A stretch of DNA of 16,542 nucleotides from SIG299 sp964541485 (GCA_964541485.1 CAZIQL010000057.1:1-16542), one strand, 5' to 3'; shown: positions 7,079 to 13,231, counted from the first letter of the stretch. A program made the numbers and translations. Notes: generated by a model not told the origin, from the sequence alone.

Positions 7079-7552
7079 CTATAACCTCTTCACAAAACAC
7101 ACCACTCGGTTTGCTTCCTCAAATCCCAGCTTCTTATGAAACTCCTGACTCACGGTATTCGTCAGTTCACAATCACTTGCAAATTCCGTGCAGCCCTGCT
7201 CTGCTGCCCACGCTTCGCATGTCGCCAGCAATTGCCTCGCCAAACCCTGATTTCGGTATTCTTCCCTTACAAAAATCCCTTCCAGATATCCGACAGGACT
7301 GGTATCGGTGCCTTCCACATAATCATGGCGTAACTGGCACTGCGCAAACGCTACCACCTTCGGTTCCACCACTTTTTCTGCTGCCATAGCTTCACTGGTC
7401 TCTGCCAGAAAGACTGCACCGTTTTCTACAATCTCCTCGAATTCCTCAGCCAATCCTTCCACTGTGTTTTCTTCCCACATCTGAATTGCCAATTCCGCAA
7501 TCTGCCTTGCATCCTCTTTTTTCGCTTTATAAATTCTGAATGTCTCCTGCAT
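7079..7552 (-). CDS. GNAT acetyltransferase resembling aminoglycoside 6'-N-acetyltransferases
   Basis: 157 residues from ATG 7550-7552, overlapping the end of the DUF523 gene by 26 bases; a TTG one codon earlier is possible. The acetyl-CoA site is in VGYLEGIFVREEYRNQGLAR (motif A, R/Q-x-x-G-x-A). The segment YVEGTDTSPVGYLEGIFV, followed later by CTEFASDCELTN and LGFEEANRVVCF, closely matches AAC(6')-I enzymes, including the S-D-x-E-x-x-N stretch. Such enzymes acetylate the 6'-amine of kanamycin, tobramycin or amikacin. A 15-residue insert (about 55-70, rich in Ala, Glu, Val) is unlike the best-known members. A chromosomal enzyme with another amine substrate is possible. Confidence 0.78.
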   Translation of the reverse strand: MQETFRIYKAKKEDARQIAELAIQMWEENTVEGLAEEFEEIVENGAVFLAETSEAMAAEKVVEPKVVAFAQCQLRHDYVEGTDTSPVGYLEGIFVREEYRNQGLARQLLATCEAWAAEQGCTEFASDCELTNTVSQEFHKKLGFEEANRVVCFVKRL

Positions 7553-7955
7553 CAATTACCCTGTATCCTTTCTCCATCAGCGCCCTTGCAAGAAGTCCCT
7601 GACCTTCTATCAGAGTCCCTGTAAAGGTCCCATCATAAATCTGCTTTACGCCGCACGTTGGACTACGCGACTGTAGTACTGCCAGCTCAATGTCCTCTTC
7701 CTCAAGTGCTGCCAGCGTCAATTCCACACCACGCTTAAATTCCGCATCCACGTTTTCTCCGTTTTTATTCCATGCCACGCCATCCTTAAGCTCTGCCGGA
7801 ATACGCGGCACAAGCAATCCCCCGAGCACCTCCGGGCAGACCGGAATCACTTCTTTCCCCTCAAGGAATTGAAGCACCGCTTCATTCTTATTATTCCCAC
7901 CATTGTATTTGCAATTTTGTCCGAGCAAACATGCGCTGACTGCTATTTTCCCCAT
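7527..7955 (-). CDS. DUF523 domain protein
   Basis: 142 residues; starts 8 bases after the stop of the amidohydrolase gene, with GAAAGG inside its last codons as ribosome site. Hallmarks of DUF523 (COG1683) are all present: VSACLLGQNCKYNGG near the start, VCPEVLGGLLVPRIPAE (about 39-55), LQSRSPTCG (about 94-102), IYDGTFTG, and GxGLLARAL near the C-terminus. Three conserved cysteines (in SACLLG, VCPE and PTCG) suggest a metal or Fe-S site, but no function is established. Its 3' end overlaps the GNAT gene. Confidence 0.9.
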   Translation of the reverse strand: MGKIAVSACLLGQNCKYNGGNNKNEAVLQFLEGKEVIPVCPEVLGGLLVPRIPAELKDGVAWNKNGENVDAEFKRGVELTLAALEEEDIELAVLQSRSPTCGVKQIYDGTFTGTLIEGQGLLARALMEKGYRVIDAGDIQNL

Positions 7956-7963
7956 GTAACATC

Positions 7964-8791
7964 TTACCTTTCTTCAAACTGTTTCAATCCAAATACTCTC
8001 ACTGCATTCTGATACATCAAATCCGCGTACTCTTCCGCAGTTATCTTTTCCGGCAATACATGCAAATAGTCCTGATACACGGAGCGCTCGCCCCACGGAT
8101 TGCAAAGATACGTATCTATTCCGTCAATCGGCATATCACTGCCAAACATCATCTTCTTACTGCCGTAACGTCTGATTGCTTCCTCTGTCGTTGCCATCGG
8201 AACCCAGGTCGTATCGCCATACAAATTGTCTACTTTCCCAAGTAACTCAAGCGCTTCCCGGTTGTCCGAGCCAAGTCCCATATGCACCATCACAAACGGA
8301 ATCTCCGGAAATTTCAGCGCCACTTCATAAAGGTGCACCGGCTCCGCCTCCTCACAACCGCCTGTATGCGAAACTACCGGCAGGTGGTATTTCCTCGCCA
8401 ATTCCAAATACGGAAGAACCCGCTCATCCATCGGAGAAATCTTCGAATGAAACGGATGCAACTTCAGCGCATAAATGATATCCAGATTATTTCGTATTAA
8501 CTCATCAAGCTCCGACGTCACTTCTTGCGTCAGCGGCTTTACCCAGACACCGACGCCGATTTTCATCGGATGCTTTCTTGCAAACGCAAGGACCCTCTTC
8601 AATGCCTCCTCCTGTGACACCTGTACCTCAGACGGCAACAGCTTCTGCTCATGGTCCACCTCTGCCGCATCACCGTTTGATACAATTGCGTAATCGATAT
8701 GATATTTCTCCATGGCAGCAAGCACCAGCTCTTCGCTCATCTGAAAGCCGACTTTTTCTCCGCCGACATGGACATGTGTGTCAATCCGCAT
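7964..8791 (-). CDS. Amidohydrolase-superfamily metal-dependent hydrolase (COG2159 type)
   Basis: 275 residues from ATG 8789-8791, which has GGAGG seven bases upstream; a TTG two codons earlier is less likely. TIM-barrel amidohydrolase ligands are visible in order: H-x-H in IDTHVHVGG (residues 6 and 8), LKLHPFH near 110, SHTGG (His near 142), MVHMGLG (His near 170), and FGSDMP (Asp near 219). The pattern matches the ACMSD/2,3-dihydroxybenzoate-decarboxylase-like group (Amidohydro_2), whose members hydrolyse or decarboxylate small organic acids. The actual substrate is unknown. It is the first gene of the minus-strand operon driven by the promoter at 8847-8875. Confidence 0.85.
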   Translation of the reverse strand: MRIDTHVHVGGEKVGFQMSEELVLAAMEKYHIDYAIVSNGDAAEVDHEQKLLPSEVQVSQEEALKRVLAFARKHPMKIGVGVWVKPLTQEVTSELDELIRNNLDIIYALKLHPFHSKISPMDERVLPYLELARKYHLPVVSHTGGCEEAEPVHLYEVALKFPEIPFVMVHMGLGSDNREALELLGKVDNLYGDTTWVPMATTEEAIRRYGSKKMMFGSDMPIDGIDTYLCNPWGERSVYQDYLHVLPEKITAEEYADLMYQNAVRVFGLKQFEER

Positions 8792-8821
8792 ATCCAATCC
8801 TCCACTACATAAAAGTCCATC

Positions 8822-8841
8822 TATAGGAGCACACTCCTATA
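8822..8841. repeat. Perfect inverted repeat at the transcription start of the amidohydrolase operon
   Basis: TATAGGAG (8822-8829), spacer CACA, CTCCTATA (8834-8841). It begins six bases after the -10 of the minus-strand promoter, so it covers about +1 to +20. It may be a repressor operator or a 5' stem-loop in the leader. Confidence 0.65.
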
Positions 8842-8846
8842 AACGG

Positions 8847-8875
8847 ATTATACTAAATTTTTAATGCTACATCAA
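8847..8875 (-). promoter_or_regulatory. Sigma-A promoter of the amidohydrolase operon
   Basis: On the minus strand TTGATG (8870-8875), a 17-base spacer, and a perfect TATAAT (8847-8852). The predicted start is near 8840, about 50 bases before the amidohydrolase ATG. Confidence 0.8.
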
Positions 8876-8885
8876 CGAAAAAGAG

Positions 8886-8915
8886 TTCAAACATTTGTTC
8901 GATTTGTGATATAAT
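8886..8915 (+). promoter_or_regulatory. Promoter of the Hol_Tox-like toxin mRNA
   Basis: TTCAAA (8886-8891), 18-base spacer, and perfect TATAAT (8910-8915). The predicted start is near 8922, giving a leader of about 55 bases before the toxin ATG. The promoter is back to back with the amidohydrolase promoter. Confidence 0.65.
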
Positions 8916-8942
8916 ATTTATAGCAACCGTGTACAAGGTGGT

Positions 8943-8969
8943 CCTCCCAAACTTACATCAGGTGGGAGG
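8943..8969 (+). promoter_or_regulatory. Shine-Dalgarno-sequestering hairpin in the toxin leader
   Basis: CCTCCCA (8943-8949) pairs perfectly with TGGGAGG (8963-8969) over a 13-base loop. The right arm is the ribosome site of the toxin ORF (ATG at 8978), so the stem would block translation initiation, as is common in type I toxin mRNAs. Confidence 0.7.
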
Positions 8970-8977
8970 TGGTGTTA

Positions 8978-9076
8978 ATGATGACTACGTTTGAAGCAAT
9001 CTCTTTGATGATAGCTTTTGCTATGTTACTTATTACGCTGCTTGCCTATATCGATAGGACTAACAAGCGAAAATAA
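8978..9076 (+). CDS. Putative holin-like toxin peptide (Hol_Tox/TxpA-like), type I toxin
   Basis: A 32-residue peptide (31 if the second of two adjacent ATGs is used): MMTTFEAISLMIAFA, then a run of aliphatic residues, ending YIDRTNKRK. The start T-T-F/Y-E-A/S-x-x-x-M-I-x-F-A-x-L, one transmembrane helix (about residues 8-25) and the short basic tail match the putative holin-like toxin family, which contains TxpA and BsrG-type toxins of Bacillus. Such peptides insert into the cell's own membrane and depolarise or disrupt it when over-produced. GGGAGG (8964-8969) lies 8 bases before the first ATG but is paired in a hairpin. A convergent antisense RNA overlaps the 3' end. Being under 40 codons, the gene is likely to be missed by annotation pipelines. 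Confidence 0.88.
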   Translation: MMTTFEAISLMIAFAMLLITLLAYIDRTNKRK

Positions 9077-9119
9077 AAATGCCTACCTTTGTACTTAGCC
9101 GAGTCAAGGTAGACATTTT
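9070..9119. terminator. Shared hairpin terminator of toxin mRNA, antisense RNA and XRE gene
   Basis: AATGCCTACCTT (9078-9089) pairs with AAGGTAGACATT (9106-9117), 16-base loop. The pairing has one C/A mismatch in plus-strand RNA but only a G-U wobble in minus-strand RNA. The minus-strand tail is T-rich (TTTTTATTTT) while the plus-strand tail is only TTTTG, so it should stop antisense transcription more strongly. Confidence 0.75.
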
Positions 9120-9167
9120 GTCAACATAATGAGGCTAACCACCTTGTGTGGCGGTTGCTCTTTCTTT
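9072..9167 (-). ncRNA. Candidate antisense antitoxin RNA (RatA-like role)
   Basis: Predicted from a strong minus-strand promoter (9174-9202) and the terminator at 9078-9117; about 95 bases with no ORF or ribosome site. It is transcribed towards the toxin gene and is complementary to the toxin mRNA 3' end, including the shared terminator, and to any read-through as far as 9167. Near its 5' end AACCGCC can pair with GGTGGTT to make a small stem-loop. Convergent RNAs overlapping at their 3' ends are the arrangement of TxpA/RatA and related Firmicutes type I modules. Exact ends are inferred. Confidence 0.72.
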
Positions 9168-9173
9168 TTGTTT

Positions 9174-9202
9174 ATTATATCATATTCGTTTGTTCTTTTC
9201 AA
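9174..9202 (-). promoter_or_regulatory. Promoter of the antisense RNA
   Basis: On the minus strand TTGAAA (9197-9202), 17-base spacer, perfect TATAAT (9174-9179). The -35 starts two bases after the XRE gene stop codon (9204-9206). It is a better consensus than the toxin promoter, as expected when antitoxin RNA must be in excess. Confidence 0.8.
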
Positions 9203-9203
9203 T

Positions 9204-10226
9204 CTACTTTTCCATTAATCTCTTAATGCTCCGGTTCACCTTCTCAACCTCTTCTCCGGCAATCATCCCCCAATCATCCTTCATCACCTTTAACATCAGA
9301 CGATATGCTTCCACGGCCTTTTCCTTCTGACCAAGGATTTCATAAATGTGTGCCATCGCCTCAGGGGCATCACAAAATCTCGGAGCATCCTGCAACTCCA
9401 TTCCCTTCCGGTAACGCATCAAGGCTTCCTCATATTTCCCGTCACAGGTATCCATATCAGCAAGCGTAAGCTGTACTAGCCAGTCCTCGCCGAACTTTTC
9501 CTCCATTTCCTTGCGATACCGCATTTCCTCTGCCTTATCACCCTTTGCTCTTGCAAGCAGCGCGCAATACAAATCTGAACGGAAAGTATCATCCACCTTC
9601 TTCAGATGCTCCAGTTCCTTTTCTGCCTCTTCGATTCTGCCGTCTGCCATCAAATTGTCAAGCAGCCACATACTTGCACTCCGGCTCTCCGGATGCTCCT
9701 TCGTAAATTCCTTGAACTCCTGTATCAGTTCATGATGATTTCTTGCATTCCAGTCCGGAATATAGCTTCCCATAGCATTGGCATATTCACTGATAATATC
9801 CGAATTACACGGTTCCAGTTCCATTGCTTCTCTTGCAACCCCGGCGGCAATTCTTCTATGCACCTCCGCCTGATGGTTATGCAATACTGCAATAAGCTTG
9901 TAGGCCTCTGCCTTATGGCAACCTTCCTGTGCAATCGCTTTCAGTGCTTCTTCCATCTGCCTTGCCTCTGCATCGTCAATCAGTTCTGACTCTGCAATAC
10001 GGTTATCAATCCGCTCCATCTGCTTTTCTGCCGTCAAGGAAAACAGCTCATCAATCGTGATGCCAAAAAAAATCGACAATTCCGGCAACAACGCAATATC
10101 CGGCATCGTAACGTTGTTTTCCCACTTTGATACGGTCTGTGGTGTTACACCAAGCGCTCCTGCTAAAGCCTCCTGCGTAATCCCGCGCTTCATCCGTAAA
10201 TCTTTGATTCTTTTTCCAAGTTCCAT
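9204..10226 (-). CDS. XRE-family regulator with TPR-like C-terminal domain
   Basis: 340 residues; ATG preceded by AGAGGAG. Residues about 5-60 form a Cro/C1 helix-turn-helix (LRMKRGITQEALAGALGV-TPQTVSKWEN), ending DELF, as in other HTH_3 proteins of Firmicutes. From about residue 85 the protein is helical, with TPR-like repeats (for example around 193-208, 255-280 and 293-310: EEALMRYRKGMEL, KEKAVEAYRLMLK). Such C-termini often bind a peptide or partner protein, as in RRNPP-type regulators, though no family-specific motif is seen. There is a probable self-operator at 10239-10271. No terminator lies between this gene and the antisense RNA, so its mRNA may carry the antitoxin sequence in its 3' end. 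Confidence 0.85.
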   Translation of the reverse strand: MELGKRIKDLRMKRGITQEALAGALGVTPQTVSKWENNVTMPDIALLPELSIFFGITIDELFSLTAEKQMERIDNRIAESELIDDAEARQMEEALKAIAQEGCHKAEAYKLIAVLHNHQAEVHRRIAAGVAREAMELEPCNSDIISEYANAMGSYIPDWNARNHHELIQEFKEFTKEHPESRSASMWLLDNLMADGRIEEAEKELEHLKKVDDTFRSDLYCALLARAKGDKAEEMRYRKEMEEKFGEDWLVQLTLADMDTCDGKYEEALMRYRKGMELQDAPRFCDAPEAMAHIYEILGQKEKAVEAYRLMLKVMKDDWGMIAGEEVEKVNRSIKRLMEK

Positions 10227-10238
10227 TGTTCTTCTCCT

Positions 10239-10298
10239 CTCAACTTGTTTTGTGTTTTCTTACAACTTGAGTTTACCGAAAAACACACAGAACAACAA
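10239..10298 (-). promoter_or_regulatory. Candidate promoter and operator of the XRE gene
   Basis: On the minus strand TTGTTG (10293-10298), 17 bases, TAAACT (10270-10275): a modest sigma-A promoter. An inverted repeat, CTCAACTTGT (10239-10248) and ACAACTTGAG (10262-10271), matching at 9 of 10 positions with 13 bases between, runs from the -10 to the ribosome site and could be an autoregulatory site. Confidence 0.45.
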
Positions 10299-10367
10299 TT
10301 ACGCAGATGGCGATGCCACTAACGCTACACGCTAGTCCTAAAGTACTCCACTGAACACGCTTGTTGT

Positions 10368-10547
10368 TTAGTCCCTCTTCACCCCAAAATTCAGTGTGCC
10401 GGCAGGTGCCTTCTTCTGTGAAAAGAATACACAAGAATATCGAATGTCCTCCTTATCCTTTCCGTCTATCTGGCATACCCCAACCTGTTCACTCTTCGGG
10501 TCTAACGTACTTTTTCTCCACTGTGCACAATCTTTACAAAATGCCAT
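10368..10547 (-). CDS. Small cysteine-rich protein, unknown function
   Basis: 59 residues from ATG 10545-10547, four bases after the DUF2809 stop, with AGAGGAA as ribosome site; a longer upstream frame has no suitable start. The sequence begins MAFCKDCAQWRKS and later has GVCQIDGKDKEDIRYSC. Four cysteines (4, 7, 25 and about 39) in a C-x2-C...C...C arrangement suggest a zinc or iron-sulfur site. The C-K-x-C-x-x-W...G-x-C...K-E-D-x-x-Y...C spacing recalls the small Fe-S subunits of some glycyl radical enzymes (HpdC, BssC types), but no such enzyme is encoded here, so that is only a resemblance. It is the last gene of the four-gene operon. Confidence 0.7.
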   Translation of the reverse strand: MAFCKDCAQWRKSTLDPKSEQVGVCQIDGKDKEDIRYSCVFFSQKKAPAGTLNFGVKRD

Positions 10548-10551
10548 GATG

Positions 10552-10941
10552 TCATTCCTCTCTTTCTGTCTTCTTATATAAAAATTCATATCCGCCAAGC
10601 AATACACATCCTACTGCGTAGCAGATGATATCCTTCACATCAAATGTCGAACCGACTAAAATACTGAAAAACCGATTGTCCGCAAGTCCCAGCAGCTCCA
10701 CAATATGTACCGCCTGCAAACCTTCCACAAAGGCCGCAAACAAAAACACATACACCGGCAGCAAACGCACCTTTTCCGGCACAAAAATCCGGACAAACGT
10801 ATAAATTACGATAACGACCAGTATATCCCCGACATACGGACGCACAAACGCATCATGCACAAACAGTGCAATCAGTACCTCAATGCCAAGTAATAACACG
10901 GTTGCCACGAAATACCCGAGTCTATTTTTACTAACATCCAT
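10552..10941 (-). CDS. DUF2809 membrane protein
   Basis: 129 residues, AGGAAG before the ATG, 11 bases after the glycosidase stop. Four hydrophobic segments (about 9-29, 37-54, 60-80 and 101-120) and the family marks FVRPYVGDILVV, VEGLQ, and a late FDVKDIICYAVG identify DUF2809. These small integral membrane proteins have no established function. Its place after a SanA-like protein and a membrane-anchored glycosidase suggests a cell-envelope role. Confidence 0.85.
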   Translation of the reverse strand: MDVSKNRLGYFVATVLLLGIEVLIALFVHDAFVRPYVGDILVVIVIYTFVRIFVPEKVRLLPVYVFLFAAFVEGLQAVHIVELLGLADNRFFSILVGSTFDVKDIICYAVGCVLLGGYEFLYKKTEREE

Positions 10942-10952
10942 TCAGACACTTC

Positions 10953-12284
10953 CTACTCTTCTTCCTCTTTAAATGCTTCTTGTACCGCATAGTACGCAGG
11001 CTTTGGATTTCCGTTTAAATCAATCAGTCCCCAACCGGTTTCAACCGGACAATCCGACTGACCGCAAATATAGCACGCGTCGCTGTCACTGTAGCAGTAC
11101 ACAATCGCACCACATAAGAAATCCAGCTTCTTAAGACGCGCAATCGTATCTGTAAAGAATCTTGCCTGATCCTCTATTGTGTGACGGTACTTGTTTAACT
11201 GATAGCCGCCCTGCAGCTCACGGTATAAATGACTCGCAAGCTCCGTATCAAACAATTTGTTTGCCAGTTCTTCCTCCGAATGATATTCCAGACCCAGCAT
11301 ATGCTCCTTAAAGTCCTCCGGCAGGTTGTTCACCAGCGTCATGATATCGGCCCTTGCCGCTTCTTCACTGTCAAAGCCGTAGGACTTCAAAATTTCTGCC
11401 TTCTGCTCCTCCGTCTTAATATCACCGTAACCGATATAGCCGAACTCATTTAACATCACCGGTTTTCCGGTATAATTCCATATGTAACGCAAAATCAAAT
11501 CGTAAATCCAGATTTCCTTAAACATGTTTTCAAAACATCCAAGGTATAAATCCAGTGCTACGTAATCACAGTATTCCAGATACGGCTGCATCTTTTCGCA
11601 GAAGTTATAAAGCGTAAATCCGGCAAGGTTAAAGCCCACCACAATATCGCCCTTGACCTCCTGCATTGCCTCTAGCTGGATGCCGATATAATAGGCCGCC
11701 TCATTGAGAGTCAGCGGCAAGGTAAAGTGCTCAATTCCCATTTCATTTGTAATCTGGAATGCCGCCACAATGCCCTGCAAATCCTGTGCAATAAAACGCG
11801 CATATTCCTGTATCTTTTCCTTATTTGCCTCATCTCTCGGATCAAGCCCTGCTTCAATATACACCTGCGGATACTGCGTTACACACATGACCTTCATACC
11901 CTGGTCCGCATACCCCTTAGCTCTTTCCTTAAAGTTCAAATATCCCTGTGTCAGTTCTCCGTTTTCATCATACGGGAGTGAGGTCAGGTCAAAACGCACC
12001 CACTCAATATTTGCTTCCTTAATCTGCTCATAATCCTCATTCGGATGGCACACACCACGAATAAATCCGCCGGTCTTCTCAAGGAACACATCAACCTCGT
12101 CATTGCTCTCCTTCTTAAAAAAGGACGCAATCGCATTTGTTGCCACATAGCGGTATCCGCCGCCATCCAAATCCGGAAGCACCGCGTTCCACACATAAAT
12201 GATTGCCGCCACAATAACTGCCAATAAAGCCAGCAATCCGATGCCTATCCACTTTTTCACTGATTTTTTCTTTGACCCTTCCAT
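10953..12284 (-). CDS. Membrane-anchored clan GH-A glycoside hydrolase-like protein
   Basis: 443 residues. A lysine-rich N-terminus and one helix (about 12-33) act as an uncleaved signal anchor, placing the rest outside the cell. Residues about 70-440 look like a (beta/alpha)8 barrel of clan GH-A: NIEWVRFDLT, then AAFQITNEMG with Asn180-Glu181 (acid/base pair), then KPVMLNEFGYIG with Glu280 as nucleophile, and WGLIDLNGNPKPAYYAV at the C-terminus, typical of GH5/GH2/GH42-like enzymes. Cysteines near 405-415 (CYICGQSDC) could bind metal or form disulfides. It lacks carbohydrate-binding modules. The substrate is unknown; a self-glycan of the cell envelope is plausible given its neighbours. 27 bases separate it from the upstream gene. 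Confidence 0.75.
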   Translation of the reverse strand: MEGSKKKSVKKWIGIGLLALLAVIVAAIIYVWNAVLPDLDGGGYRYVATNAIASFFKKESNDEVDVFLEKTGGFIRGVCHPNEDYEQIKEANIEWVRFDLTSLPYDENGELTQGYLNFKERAKGYADQGMKVMCVTQYPQVYIEAGLDPRDEANKEKIQEYARFIAQDLQGIVAAFQITNEMGIEHFTLPLTLNEAAYYIGIQLEAMQEVKGDIVVGFNLAGFTLYNFCEKMQPYLEYCDYVALDLYLGCFENMFKEIWIYDLILRYIWNYTGKPVMLNEFGYIGYGDIKTEEQKAEILKSYGFDSEEAARADIMTLVNNLPEDFKEHMLGLEYHSEEELANKLFDTELASHLYRELQGGYQLNKYRHTIEDQARFFTDTIARLKKLDFLCGAIVYCYSDSDACYICGQSDCPVETGWGLIDLNGNPKPAYYAVQEAFKEEEE

Positions 12285-12311
12285 CCTCTTTTCAACCTCT
12301 TCCTTTGCTTT

Positions 12312-13130
12312 TTACCCGAATATCCACTCTGCCAAAATCGCATACAACTCTCTCACATAATACGTCGGAAACAACCAGATTGCTGTCCTGCCGGACACCG
12401 CACCGTACTCTATGCCAAGGCTCTTCGCTATCTGCCCGGCACGATACTCATGAAACTCACTTGTTGCAATCACAATGACGGGATGCAGGCCGTTTTCTTC
12501 TATCAATGCCTTAGAATACTTCAGATTTTCCCGCGTATCTGTCGACTTGTCTTCTTTATATAATCGATTCGGGTCAATCCCTTTTGCCACAAGATAACGG
12601 TACATGCATTCCGCCTCGCTGATATCTTCTCCCGGTCCCTGACCGCCGGACAATACACACGCCGAATCCTCATGCTCTGTCAGATACTCGTATGCCGCAT
12701 CTAACCGTTCTATTAACATAAGACTGGCACGTTCTCCGTACACCCTGCAACCAAGCACGACCACTGTCGCGCCTTCCTCTGCTTTTTTATTCGCAGCGAC
12801 TGCCATGCAGGTAGATTCGATTACTACAAGCACCGCAATCAGACCAATCAGACCGAACACACCACGCACCAGCCACTTTTTCACTTTATGCCCACTCCAC
12901 TCTGCAATCAGCCGATGCACCCAAGGCATAAAAAGCGCATACAAAAACAATAACACTGCAACCGCAAGTCCCGTCAGATTTCCGATATTTAGGCTCACCG
13001 CCAGACAAAGCGGCAACAAAAACCAGATAAAGGCAATTACTGCAATCACAACCAGACTAATTCTGATGCCATACCACTTTGGATTCTCTTTCTTCCTCTG
13101 TTCCTTCTTCATTCTCCTGTTTTTTTCCAC
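12312..13130 (-). CDS. YdcF/SanA family (DUF218) membrane protein
   Basis: 272 residues from GTG 13128-13130, chosen because GGAG lies 8 bases upstream; ATG at 13112 and a longer frame to 13160 are alternatives. Two or three membrane helices occupy the first 115 residues. The DUF218 domain follows: TVVVLGCRVYG, then LSGGQGPGEDISEAECMYRY, DKSTDTRENLKYS (the conserved D-x-S-x-D/N-T-x-E-N), and VIATSEFHEYRA. E. coli SanA and YdcF belong here; the former is linked to envelope barrier function, but catalysis is not established. It is the first gene of the operon that contains the glycosidase and DUF2809. A broken, shorter relative lies at 4935-5197. Confidence 0.85.
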   Translation of the reverse strand: MEKNRRMKKEQRKKENPKWYGIRISLVVIAVIAFIWFLLPLCLAVSLNIGNLTGLAVAVLLFLYALFMPWVHRLIAEWSGHKVKKWLVRGVFGLIGLIAVLVVIESTCMAVAANKKAEEGATVVVLGCRVYGERASLMLIERLDAAYEYLTEHEDSACVLSGGQGPGEDISEAECMYRYLVAKGIDPNRLYKEDKSTDTRENLKYSKALIEENGLHPVIVIATSEFHEYRAGQIAKSLGIEYGAVSGRTAIWLFPTYYVRELYAILAEWIFG

Positions 13131-13184
13131 AATATATTCTCCTGTCATTCTTATACGCAAACCATGCGCATCCCCCTATCCTTT

Positions 13185-13213
13185 ATCATACTACACCCGG
13201 TCTGTTTTTTAAA
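13185..13213 (-). promoter_or_regulatory. Promoter of the SanA-like/glycosidase operon
   Basis: On the minus strand TTTAAA (13208-13213), 17 bases, TATGAT (13185-13190), about 50 bases before the chosen GTG start. It is divergent from the ECF sigma operon promoters. Confidence 0.55.
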
Positions 13214-13231
13214 GATTTTTTATTGATAACG

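Larger units (their letters stand above)
8923..9158. repeat. Inverted repeat framing the toxin-antitoxin module
   Basis: GCAACCG (8923-8929) and ACAAGGTGG (8933-8941) are the exact reverse complements of CGGTTGC (9152-9158) and CCACCTTGT (9139-9147); only a 3-by-4-base centre differs. The two promoters share it further out: TGATATAATA at 8907-8916 (plus) and 9173-9182 (minus). The 5' leaders of the toxin mRNA and of the antisense RNA therefore have nearly the same sequence. Confidence 0.75.

Noticed and set aside
9139..9175. A separate plus-strand terminator for the toxin mRNA (CCACC...GGCGG then T-rich run)
   Set aside because: The local stem has a mismatch or bulge at its centre; the stem forms better in the antisense RNA, and the hairpin at 9078-9117 is the clearer end.
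10310..10345. Imperfect hairpin after the Cys-rich gene (ACTAGCG/CGTTAGT on the minus strand)
   Set aside because: Only 7 pairs including a G-U and no T run, so I do not call it a terminator.
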